The notes under the pieces are model-generated. The model had not been told where the DNA came from, searched no databases, and worked only from the letters and a program-made list of their open reading frames with translations. From the NCBI GenBank assembly GCA_030841085.1, contig JAVEDP010000022.1:310001-374000 (forward strand): DNA of 64,000 nucleotides, in the 5' to 3' direction. Below, in pieces: positions 1 to 7,741 of the stretch; within the stretch, counting starts at the first letter, position 1, and each line of letters begins with the position of its first letter. The position numbers and the translations under genes were made by a program. The DNA comes from Pyrinomonadaceae bacterium. GTDB taxonomy: Bacteria; Acidobacteriota; Blastocatellia; Pyrinomonadales; Pyrinomonadaceae.

Positions 1-818
1 GGAATCCGGTCTTTCGTGCGAGCGTTAAGAACAACCTCGGAGTTGTTCTTTTTAAGCTCTCTCGGTTCAAGGAAGCACATAAGTATCTGGACGAAGCCAA
101 GCGCTTAACGATTAGGTTTAGAGACAAAGCCAGAACCGCGCAAATTGACGGGACACGCGCACAGGTGCTCATCGCCGAAGGGAAATTGAGCGAGGCTGAA
201 GCGGTAGCGCGCAGAACAGTGTCTGCTTTTGAGCGCGGCGGGCATCTTTGTTTGGTAGCCGACGCCTTGATTACTCAAGGGATCGCCGTCGCTCGCGCCG
301 AGAGATCGGAACGCGCGCATCTTATTTTTCAGAAGGCAATCGAAGCTGCTCTCAAAGTGAACGCTTTGAATAAGGCAGGACTCGCAGCTTTGACGCTTAT
401 TGAGGAAGTGCCTGACTTGTCGCCGACAACTTTGCAAGCTGCTTTTCAGCGAGCGCGCGAATGGTTAAAGGATTCGCAAAGTCAGGACGTGCTGCAAAGA
501 TTGAATAAAGCGGCTGGCAAATTCGTTTCGAGCATTCAGGCTGAGTTAAGCGAGGAGGATGCTACCGAGATTCTGTTAGCCAAACGGTCCGGTTTCCACG
601 AACAAATATTGGACTACGAGCGCGGGCTGATAAAGCAAGCATTGATACAGGCTAACGGTCGCGTGACGCAGGCGGCATCTTTGTTAGGTCTAAGCTACCA
701 GGCACTTTCCTACATCATCGAGTCAAGGCATAAAGATTTACTTAAAGATCGTTCTCCAGTTCGCCGCCGCCGATCACGAAAAGAGCCCACTGGAAAATTA
801 AATGAAGAATCGGGTTAG
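1..818 (+). CDS. TPR protein with C-terminal Fis-type helix-turn-helix (5' end outside window)
   Basis: The frame is already open at base 3 and runs 271 codons to a TAG at 816-818, so the start lies before the window. The visible N-terminal part consists of helix pairs typical of tetratricopeptide repeats (for example NNLGVVLFKLSRFKEA near visible residue 10, with Ala/Leu-rich pairs after it). The last 65 or so residues hold a Fis/HTH_8-type DNA-binding motif (GRVTQAASLLGLSYQAL) followed by a strongly basic Arg/Lys tail. Families with this arrangement are cytoplasmic transcription regulators; a sensor, kinase or ATPase module may precede the TPRs but cannot be seen. The role as a regulator is inferred from domain order alone. 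Confidence 0.7.
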   Translation, partial: NPVFRASVKNNLGVVLFKLSRFKEAHKYLDEAKRLTIRFRDKARTAQIDGTRAQVLIAEGKLSEAEAVARRTVSAFERGGHLCLVADALITQGIAVARAERSERAHLIFQKAIEAALKVNALNKAGLAALTLIEEVPDLSPTTLQAAFQRAREWLKDSQSQDVLQRLNKAAGKFVSSIQAELSEEDATEILLAKRSGFHEQILDYERGLIKQALIQANGRVTQAASLLGLSYQALSYIIESRHKDLLKDRSPVRRRRSRKEPTGKLNEESG

Positions 819-834
819 CACTTTGCTCCCGCCA

Positions 835-1068
835 CTAGAAATCGATTTTGATATTGAAGACCTTATTCTGTGGCAGAGTAATGGTCCTTGAAAGTTGGTT
901 AGCTCCCTTCGTTACCAGCAGTTCATACTCGCCGTTGCCAAGATTATTGATGTAGTAGGAGCCATCGTCGCCGGTAAGCGAGCGGCCTCTTTCCTGGCCG
1001 CTTTGTTTGAAAATCACCCAAACCGAAGTAGCGGGCCTGACTGCGGCCGAGGTTATCCTACCGGTCAC
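835..1068 (-). CDS. Carboxypeptidase-regulatory-like domain protein, possibly frameshifted
   Basis: A 77-codon frame from a GTG at 1068 encodes one small beta-sandwich repeat of the carboxypeptidase-regulatory (CarboxypepD_reg) type: VTGRITSA at the start, then DGSYYINNLGNGEYELLV, which is the classic G-x-Y-x-F/I...L-x-x-G-x-Y pattern. In Acidobacteria such domains are usually parts of secreted or outer-membrane proteins. The frame stays open upstream to a stop at 1165-1167 but has no ATG; another frame offers ATG at 1158-1160 and stops after about 30 codons near 1067. A single-base frameshift joining them would give a longer N-terminus, so this is either a frameshifted gene or a remnant. It converges with the preceding regulator gene. 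Confidence 0.45.
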   Translation of the reverse strand: MTGRITSAAVRPATSVWVIFKQSGQERGRSLTGDDGSYYINNLGNGEYELLVTKGANQLSRTITLPQNKVFNIKIDF

Positions 1069-1284
1069 ATAATCAGACGCCTGGGTTGTGTCATCATCAA
1101 CCCACGAGTAAAACCAACACCCAAAAATGCGGAAGCTCGATCGGGCATGTAATAATCCATAGGTTTATTCAAAAAATCGCACAGCCCAGCGGAAACCTTC
1201 GCCTCCAATTCATCGTACTAAACGAACGATTCGTAGTACATTAAAACGAGTTCCCGTTGTTCCGTCATCACCGAGGAGAAAATC

Positions 1285-2112
1285 ATGCGTAGAGTCCTGC
1301 TTATGCTGGCCGCATTGGCCCTGTTCGCCACCACCGCTTCGGCGCAGACTGCCGAAGAGATCGTAGCCAAGTACATCAAGACCGTCGGCGGCGCCGATAA
1401 GATTCAGTCCATCAAAACGCTGCGCAAACTTGGCACACTTAACGGCGGCGGCGGTTTCGAGGCGCCAATCGTTGAAGAGAACAAGCGGAACAACATGGTG
1501 CGCGAGGAATTCTCGCTCCAGGGATTGACTGCGGTTAACGCTTACGACGGCCACACTGGCTGGAAGATCGAGCCGTGGCAAGGCAAGAAAGATGCGGAGC
1601 CGCTCGGCGAAGAAGAGATGAAACAGATCATCGAGGACTCTGATTTCGATGGTCCACTCGTCAACTATCAGCAAAAAGGAAACAAGGTTGAGTATGTCGG
1701 CATGGAGCCGGTCGAAGGCACGGACGCTTTCAAGTTGAAAGTGACGCTGGCTAGCGGCGACGTTCGTTACTACTTTATGGACACCGATTACTACGTTCCG
1801 ATCAAAATCGAAACGAAGCGAATGATTCGTGGCGCCGAGCGCGAATACGAAACGTCTCTAGGCGACTACAAGGAAGTGAGTGGCTGGTACATGCCGTTCT
1901 CAGTTGAGAGCAATGTTAAGGGGAATCCCAACCGCGCCAAGGTTACTTACGAAAAGATCGAAGCGAACGTGCCGATTGATGACATGCGTTTTCGCATGCC
2001 GGTGGTTGCCCCAAGCTCGCAACCGGGGACCAAACCGCCCGACGCTGCCGACACTTTGCCCAAGAAAGCTGACGACAAGAAACCGGCTGTGAAACCGGCC
2101 ACCAAGCCGTAA
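1285..2112 (+). CDS. Secreted LolA-like (outer-membrane lipoprotein-sorting) protein
   Basis: 275 residues. A signal peptide is clear (MRRVLLMLAALALF then ASAQ at about residue 21). The mature part starts TAEEIVAKYIKTVGGADKIQ, the usual opening of LolA/LppX-fold proteins of Acidobacteria, and continues as a beta-rich domain that would hold a hydrophobic ligand in the periplasm (DGHTGWKIEPWQG near 90; YYFMDTDYYVPIKIE near 155). The C-terminus (from about 240) is a low-complexity Pro/Lys/Ala tail. GAGGAG lies about 9 nt before the ATG and fixes the start. The large BNR-repeat protein begins 57 nt downstream on the same strand, so the two are probably cotranscribed. Ligand unknown; LolA-type transport is only an analogy. 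Confidence 0.6.
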   Translation: MRRVLLMLAALALFATTASAQTAEEIVAKYIKTVGGADKIQSIKTLRKLGTLNGGGGFEAPIVEENKRNNMVREEFSLQGLTAVNAYDGHTGWKIEPWQGKKDAEPLGEEEMKQIIEDSDFDGPLVNYQQKGNKVEYVGMEPVEGTDAFKLKVTLASGDVRYYFMDTDYYVPIKIETKRMIRGAEREYETSLGDYKEVSGWYMPFSVESNVKGNPNRAKVTYEKIEANVPIDDMRFRMPVVAPSSQPGTKPPDAADTLPKKADDKKPAVKPATKP

Positions 2113-2169
2113 CAAATATCCAAATCTGTTTCACTGAAAAGATCCCCAACCAGAAAAGGCCTGATAGCG

Positions 2170-5100
2170 ATGAAAACTATTATCAGATGTGCAGCGACAA
2201 TTCTTTGTTTGTGCTTATGTGCATTTAGTGCGATTGCCCAAACCCCGCAACCGACGCCGGTCAAGGTCGACTCCGAAACGATATCCGGGTTGGGCGCGCG
2301 CAACATTGGTTCGGCAGCAATGAGCGGACGCATCGCCGCGGTCGATGCGGTGCGCGAAGGCCAGCGGCTGACTGTTTATGTTGGTTCAGCCAGTGGCGGC
2401 GTTTGGAAGTCGGTTAACGGCGGCACCAGTTTCAAACCTGTTTTTGATAAGCAGCCGGTGCAATCTATTGGCGCAGTCACCATCGATCCAAAGAACCCCA
2501 AAGTAATTTGGGTCGGCACCGGCGAAGCATGGACGCGCAACAGCGTGTCTGTCGGCGACGGCGTTTACAAATCCGTCGATGGCGGCGACAACTGGACCAA
2601 CGTTGGGTTGAACAACTCCGAGCGCATCGCAAAAATTTTGGTCGATCCCAGCAACACCAATAACGTTTACGTATGCACGCCCGGCAAGCTGTGGAGCGAC
2701 AGCGACGATCGCGGCGTCTATAAAACTACAGACGGCGGAAAAACGTGGACCAAAGTTCTGAAAGGCGTTAATGCCTCGACCGGCTGCTCGATGATGTCGA
2801 TGGACAAGTCAAATCCGCAAACGATCTATGCGGGCATGTGGGACTTTCGGCGCAAGGGATGGACGTTCCGTTCGGGCGGCGATGGTCCAACTGCAGCGAG
2901 TGGCAGCGGTTTGTTCAAGAGTATTGACGGCGGCGCGAATTGGACTGAACTCGATGGAAACTCTGCCAAGGGCTTACCGGCCAAACCGTGGGGCCGCATA
3001 GCCGTCGCGGTTGCTCCTTCAAAACCGAATGTTGTCTATGCCTTTATCGAAGCCGAAATGCCGAATGGTGGTTTGTACCGATCGGATGACAACGGCGCGA
3101 CTTGGACCGCACTTGATCGCAGCGCGAACATGGTTTGGCGTCCCTTCTATTTTGCTAACTTGATCGTCGATCCGAAAGATGAGAATAAAATTTACAAGCC
3201 GGATGGGCCGCTGATCGCGAGCAACGACGGCGGCAAGAGTTTCAGCAACATCTCGGGAGGCGCGCACGGCGACTTTCACGATGTTTGGGTCGATCCAAAC
3301 AATAGCGATCACTTGATCACCGGAGACGATGGCGGCCTTTGGTATTCATATGACGGCGGCAATCGTTGGTGGAAAGCAGACAACCTGCCGGTCTCGCAGT
3401 TCTATCACGTCAGTCTCGACATGGACATGCCATACCACGTCTATGGCGGTTTGCAGGACAACAGTTCCTGGGTCGGCGATTCCGCTTATCCCGGTGGCAT
3501 CACCAGCAGCCGTTGGGAAAACATGTACGGCGGCGACGGTTTTTGGATGTTTGCCGATCCTTCCGATCCAAACTACATCTACGCCGAGTATCAGGGCGGC
3601 GAAATTTCGCGCATCAATCGGAAGACACACGAATCGCGCAACATCAAACCGCTGCCGCTCTACAGAGAAGGCAAGCTGCGTTACAACTGGAACACGCCTA
3701 TCCATGTAAGTCCGACCGGCGACGGCACCATTTACATTGGCGCGCAATTTCTTTTCCGTTCGCGCGATCACGGACAAACCTGGGAACGCATCTCGCCGGA
3801 TCTCACGACCAACGATCCGGAAAAGCAGAAGCAGGAACAGTCGGGCGGCATAACTGTCGATAACTCCGCCGCGGAAATGCACACCACGATCTATGCCATC
3901 GCGGAATCGCCTAAGGATCCCAATCTGGTTTGGGTGGGAACTGACGACGGCAACGTGCAGATCACTCGCGACAGTGGCAAGACGTGGACGAACGTTATCG
4001 GAAATGTTCCGGGCATCCCGAAAAATGCGTGGGTCTCATCAGTTGAACCGAGCCATTTCGATCCGGGAACTGCTTATGTCACGTTCGATGCGCACACCTT
4101 CGGCGACATGCGGCCCTACGTTTACAGGACCGCTGACTTTGGCAAGACCTGGACGCCGGTAGTAAATGAAGCAGGGCCGGTGCACGGTTACGCCCATGTC
4201 GTAAAAGAGGATTTGGTCAACAAGGATTTGTTGTTTGTTGGCACTGAAATGGGTTTGTGGGTTTCGCTCAACGGCGGCAAGCAGTGGGCGCAGTACAAAG
4301 GCGACGAGATGCCCAACGTTGCGGTGCGCGACCTGGCAATCCATCCGCGCGATCACGCGCTGGTCATCGCCACGCACGGTCGTGGGATTTGGATCGTGGA
4401 TGACATCACGCCGCTGCGTTCGTTGACTGCGGACACGCTCGCGAAAGAAGCGCTCTTTCTTCAAGCAAAGCCCAGCGTGCAGGCCATCCCCGCCGGCGGT
4501 GGTTGGGCCAACGGCGACGCCGCTTTTGTTGGTCCCAACCCGACCGATGAAGCTGTTTTCGTTTACTACCAAAAGAAGCGCCACATTTTTGGCGACCTGA
4601 AAATTGAAGTGCTGGATTCGACCGGCAAGGTCGTTGGCACAATTCCCAGCAGCAAACGTCGCGGGCTGAACCGCGCCACTTGGCCCATGCGGTTGAAGGC
4701 GCCCCAAGTCCCGCGAGCCGCGAGCGCAAACTTCGGCGCCGCGATTGGTCCGCGTTTGTTGCCCGGGACTTACACGGTAAGGATGACGAAAGACAAGCAG
4801 GTTTACACCACCGAGTTGCAGGTCGTTCCGGATCCGCGTTCGAAACAAACGGCCGACGATCGACGCGCTCAGTTTGATTTGGCGATGAAGCTCTACACTC
4901 TGCTGGGCAACATGACCTACTCGGTCGAGCGCATCAACAACGTGCGTCTGGCCCTGGAGGAACGCGCGGCAAAGCTGCCGGCAACCGATGCTTTAGCTAT
5001 TCGACTAAGGGCAGCCTCCGCGGCCGTCGATGACCTGCGCCGCAAGATCGTGGCGACGAAGGAGGGCGGCGCCATCACCGGCGAAGAGCGACTTCGTGAG

Positions 5101-5331
5101 AATCTGGCCGATCTTTACGCAAACGTTAATGGTTACGAGGGCCGGCCTTCAGCCACCCAAATCGCGCGCGCGGACGTACTGGCCCATGAGCTCGGCGATG
5201 TTGAAAAAGATTTCGACGCCTGGTTGGCGAAGGAACTCGCCGGAATCAATACCGAGCTAACACGCAAGAAGTTGGAAACGATCAAGCTGTTAACACGCGA
5301 GGAGTGGGAAGCGAAAAACGCGCAGAAGTAG
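2170..5331 (+). CDS. Secreted BNR/VPS10-like beta-propeller protein (glycosidase-like)
   Basis: 1053 residues with a signal peptide (hydrophobic stretch then AFSAIAQ at about 24). Residues 40-740 contain many Asp-box (BNR) repeats of the S/T-x-D-x-G-x-x-W type: KSVDGGDNWT, KTTDGGKTWTK, KSIDGGANWTE, RSDDNGATWTA, TRDSGKTWTN and RTADFGKTWTP. This is the pattern of the sortilin/VPS10 and photosystem-stability-factor-like propellers that are abundant in Acidobacteria. The last 290 residues are mainly helical and charged, with no motif I recognise. The protein is exported; enzymatic activity is not shown, and many annotated 'glycosyl hydrolase' BNR proteins lack one. It follows the LolA-like gene and ends before a palindrome and a hairpin terminator. 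Confidence 0.75.
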   Translation: MKTIIRCAATILCLCLCAFSAIAQTPQPTPVKVDSETISGLGARNIGSAAMSGRIAAVDAVREGQRLTVYVGSASGGVWKSVNGGTSFKPVFDKQPVQSIGAVTIDPKNPKVIWVGTGEAWTRNSVSVGDGVYKSVDGGDNWTNVGLNNSERIAKILVDPSNTNNVYVCTPGKLWSDSDDRGVYKTTDGGKTWTKVLKGVNASTGCSMMSMDKSNPQTIYAGMWDFRRKGWTFRSGGDGPTAASGSGLFKSIDGGANWTELDGNSAKGLPAKPWGRIAVAVAPSKPNVVYAFIEAEMPNGGLYRSDDNGATWTALDRSANMVWRPFYFANLIVDPKDENKIYKPDGPLIASNDGGKSFSNISGGAHGDFHDVWVDPNNSDHLITGDDGGLWYSYDGGNRWWKADNLPVSQFYHVSLDMDMPYHVYGGLQDNSSWVGDSAYPGGITSSRWENMYGGDGFWMFADPSDPNYIYAEYQGGEISRINRKTHESRNIKPLPLYREGKLRYNWNTPIHVSPTGDGTIYIGAQFLFRSRDHGQTWERISPDLTTNDPEKQKQEQSGGITVDNSAAEMHTTIYAIAESPKDPNLVWVGTDDGNVQITRDSGKTWTNVIGNVPGIPKNAWVSSVEPSHFDPGTAYVTFDAHTFGDMRPYVYRTADFGKTWTPVVNEAGPVHGYAHVVKEDLVNKDLLFVGTEMGLWVSLNGGKQWAQYKGDEMPNVAVRDLAIHPRDHALVIATHGRGIWIVDDITPLRSLTADTLAKEALFLQAKPSVQAIPAGGGWANGDAAFVGPNPTDEAVFVYYQKKRHIFGDLKIEVLDSTGKVVGTIPSSKRRGLNRATWPMRLKAPQVPRAASANFGAAIGPRLLPGTYTVRMTKDKQVYTTELQVVPDPRSKQTADDRRAQFDLAMKLYTLLGNMTYSVERINNVRLALEERAAKLPATDALAIRLRAASAAVDDLRRKIVATKEGGAITGEERLRENLADLYANVNGYEGRPSATQIARADVLAHELGDVEKDFDAWLAKELAGINTELTRKKLETIKLLTREEWEAKNAQK

Positions 5332-5350
5332 GCGGCGCCACCCTCAAGCA

Positions 5351-5413
5351 GTTCAGAGTCCAAGCTTTAGCTTGCTCTTTCGCAACCGGCAACCTAAAGG
5401 TTGGACTCTGAAC
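5351..5413. repeat. Inverted repeat, GTTCAGAGTCCAAGC family
   Basis: Left arm GTTCAGAGTCCAAGCTTTAG (5351-5370) and right arm ending GGACTCTGAAC (5394-5413) are complementary over about 20 nt with two mismatches, around a 23-nt loop. It lies 20 nt after the stop of the BNR gene. No ORF or transposase is associated. Confidence 0.75.
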
Positions 5414-5449
5414 TTCTTAGCGCTAAGGGAATAAACAGGACAAAGAAGA

Positions 5450-5485
5450 AGGACAGGCATTGCTGCCTGTCCTTTTTCTTTTTGA
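5450..5485 (+). terminator. Intrinsic terminator made from a GGACAGGCA hairpin
   Basis: AGGACAGGCA (5450-5459), a 4-nt loop, then TGCCTGTCCT (5464-5473), a perfect 10-bp stem followed by a T-rich run. It would end transcripts of the BNR gene. The same hairpin recurs at 25754-25779 and 25791-25814, with degenerate relatives at 20248-20315, so the terminator is a copy of a dispersed repeat. Confidence 0.8.
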
Positions 5486-5531
5486 GAATTGTCAGCGCGG
5501 GACGGCTGGAAAGTCTGTCTCTACTCAGCGA

Positions 5532-6086
5532 TTACGGCGCGACGGGCGCGGGAGGCGCGACGGTCCCATCGATGTTCGGTCGCAACTCACCAATAAATTT
5601 ATCGCTATTGACGATGCTGCGCAGGACTATCTTAATCGCTTCGTCGGGAAACCCTGATTCCAAGGTAAAGGTGTAACCGGTAAAAATGTCGCCCGACTCA
5701 TCGGCCCCCCAGAAAAGAAACGCGCGGTCACTCAGTCGCAGCAACTGGCGCATCATGCCGGCGCTGTTCTTCACGTTATCAATATTGATGTAACCATTTT
5801 TGTAGTGCGGGTAAATGCGGAAACCGATGGTTTCGTTTGACGTGACGCTAATCACTACTTCAAAACTGTCGGCGTTGACCAGGCCCTGCTTCAGCATGCC
5901 CACGTAGTTGAAAGGCTGCTTGGTGCTCTGCCGAAAAGCGATATTAATTCCCGGCCCGGCCTTATCCAGCAAGGCGGCTAGCGATTCTCTGGTGCGATTT
6001 CGCGATGCATCGTTGGTCTGCGCAAAGGCGGCGGACGAACTCGTTATCAGGAGACTGAATATAGCAATCAAAAGAATTCTTTTCAT
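5532..6086 (-). CDS. Secreted hypothetical protein, possibly YbjN-like
   Basis: 184 residues with a signal peptide (MKRILLIAIFSLLITSSSAAFAQ). The mature part alternates helix and strand (YINIDNVKN near 105, MMRQLLRLSDRAFLFWGADE near 115) and ends with a Pro/Ala tail. The pattern of a short protein measuring a small variable segment between helices resembles the YbjN / type III secretion chaperone-like fold, but I see no diagnostic motif. AGGAGG-like sequence (CCTGGAGGACC on the minus strand) lies just before the ATG. It is the first gene downstream of the BNR terminator in the opposite orientation. Function unknown. Confidence 0.55.
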   Translation of the reverse strand: MKRILLIAIFSLLITSSSAAFAQTNDASRNRTRESLAALLDKAGPGINIAFRQSTKQPFNYVGMLKQGLVNADSFEVVISVTSNETIGFRIYPHYKNGYINIDNVKNSAGMMRQLLRLSDRAFLFWGADESGDIFTGYTFTLESGFPDEAIKIVLRSIVNSDKFIGELRPNIDGTVAPPAPVAP

Positions 6087-6154
6087 TAGGTCCTCCAGGG
6101 GATTGAGTCAAAGCAGCAAGCCTTCTAAGTGAATTCCGCGCGGAAGTCAAACAT

Positions 6155-7489
6155 TTATTGTCTTAGTCGTTTCAGAAAGCGGAACACTGGATAGCTCACC
6201 GCCAGCAGCAGCAGCGCGTAGATGCTGATGCGAGTGTCGCTAAGAATTGCGCCGACAAGAAACAGTATTGAACCAAGCAGCGCCGCCGCCGTGGTCCACG
6301 GATAGCCCCACGCTCGATAGGGACGTTCCTTTTCGGGCTCGCGGTATCGCAATACGAAAACGGAAATGAATGACAGCGTATAGTTTGCAACGAAGAAGAA
6401 AGCCAACACCGCCAGCACATTCTTAAATGTTTGGCCGAAGACTATAAACAGCACCGCCACCACGACGCTCACAAACAACGCGAACGACGGCGTACCACCT
6501 TTATTGACCGCCGCGCCCCTCGACGTAAACAAACCATCGCGGCTCATGGCAAACAAAACGCGCGAAGCCATCAGGTGAAAAGCATTCAACGCGCTCAGCA
6601 TCGACAGGATTGTGAGCGAGCGAAAGATCGTATCGCCGTGTTTGCCGAAGATCTCATTAGCCGCTAATCCTACGGCAAAATCCTGGCCGGCAATCTTGCC
6701 CACCGGCAGCACATAAAGTAATCCGATGTTCACCAACAGATAGATGGCGATGATTGAAAAGAGACCGGCAAACAACGAGCGCGGGATATTTTTACCGGGC
6801 TGTTCTACTTCTTCCGAAAAATAAACTACGCCCGTCCAACCGTCATAAGTGAAGATGACCGCTTGAAGGGAGATTACGAATGCGCCGATGAGCGCGAAGC
6901 CGCTGGGCACAGGCATGACTGCAGTTGAACCAGCGGCGCCTTTACCAAAGACGAAGCACGCCACGATCAAAGCAACGAACGCGAGCGCTTTGAGAACGCT
7001 GGTGATGTTTTGGGAGCTGCTGCCCCAGGCAATTCCACGCCATTGCAGCGCGGCAAATACAATCGTAATCGTGATGCCGAGGGGAATTTCCCAGTCGCGG
7101 AAAACGGGAAATAGAACTCGGGAAAACTCGCCAATCACAATCGCTACGGCCGCAGTGCTGCCGCAAGTCGAAATCCAATCGCTCCAGCCGGAAATGAAAC
7201 CCGCATATTCACCCAACGCATGACGAGCAAAAACGTATTGGCCACCTGAGCGCGGCAGCATTGTCCCCAGTTCGGCAATCTGTACCGCACCCAACAATGC
7301 ATACATTCCGCCGATGATCCATACAGACAGGAACAACCACACGTTTGGCAACTGCGACGCAATCTGTCCCGGGGTGCGAAAGATTCCCGAGCCGATGGTG
7401 TTGCCAATAATTACCGCGAGGCCAAAGCCGACACCAAGCACGCGAAATAAATGGCCGCGTACGGCGTCACTGGAAACTGTTTTTGTCAT
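6155..7489 (-). CDS. APC-family amino acid permease
   Basis: 444 residues, about 12 hydrophobic segments, no signal peptide. The N-terminus VIIGNTIGSGIFRTPG (about 20-37) is the conserved TM1 substrate-binding motif of the amino acid-polyamine-organocation superfamily, and FVFARHALGEYAGF-type sequence follows in TM3 (here QYVFARHALGEYAGFIS near 90). A Tyr-rich C-terminal loop (RYREPEKERPYRAWGYPW) is typical of the YfnA/SteT subgroup. It would import an amino acid through the inner membrane by proton symport or exchange. The substrate is not readable. It is a single gene, divergent from the S9 peptidase across a palindrome; a peptidase-permease pairing for peptide nutrition is plausible but unproven. 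Confidence 0.85.
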   Translation of the reverse strand: MTKTVSSDAVRGHLFRVLGVGFGLAVIIGNTIGSGIFRTPGQIASQLPNVWLFLSVWIIGGMYALLGAVQIAELGTMLPRSGGQYVFARHALGEYAGFISGWSDWISTCGSTAAVAIVIGEFSRVLFPVFRDWEIPLGITITIVFAALQWRGIAWGSSSQNITSVLKALAFVALIVACFVFGKGAAGSTAVMPVPSGFALIGAFVISLQAVIFTYDGWTGVVYFSEEVEQPGKNIPRSLFAGLFSIIAIYLLVNIGLLYVLPVGKIAGQDFAVGLAANEIFGKHGDTIFRSLTILSMLSALNAFHLMASRVLFAMSRDGLFTSRGAAVNKGGTPSFALFVSVVVAVLFIVFGQTFKNVLAVLAFFFVANYTLSFISVFVLRYREPEKERPYRAWGYPWTTAAALLGSILFLVGAILSDTRISIYALLLLAVSYPVFRFLKRLRQ

Positions 7490-7586
7490 CTGCTTAGGCT
7501 AAGGCAGCCGTGATGCATGGGCCGGGTTTCACTTTATCATTAGCCAACGGTTTTGAGTTATAGTACGCCTCCTTAGTTCGATCCAA

Positions 7587-7685
7587 GCTCTTGTGCGTAG
7601 TCTGTTTACTCTGTGTCTCGGTGGTGAGCCACCGCTAATAAAGACTCACCACAGAGACACAAAGAGCACAAAGGTTACACAGAGC
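7587..7685. repeat. Long inverted repeat, CTCTGTGTCTC family
   Basis: Arms 7587-7630 and 7643-7685 are imperfectly complementary for about 43 nt. The core is ACTCTGTGTCTCGGTGGTGAG on the left and CTCACCACAGAGACAC on the right. It lies in the divergent gap between the permease and the S9 peptidase, 55 nt before the latter's start. Confidence 0.7.
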
Positions 7686-7741
7686 AAAACTGAAACGACC
7701 AAATAGACTTACCACCGACAGCTTCTGAGGAGTCTCCGCTC

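Noticed and set aside
3346-3882. Long antisense frames within the BNR gene and similar ones in other large genes
   Set aside because: They mirror GC-rich codon use of the sense gene; no start signals or domains.
6155-6160. A frameshift in the permease C-terminus
   Set aside because: The length and the last helix are normal for the family.
7570-7590. A T-loop-like sequence (GTTCGATCC) suggesting a tRNA
   Set aside because: The flanking bases do not form a T stem and no acceptor, D or anticodon arms can be found around it.
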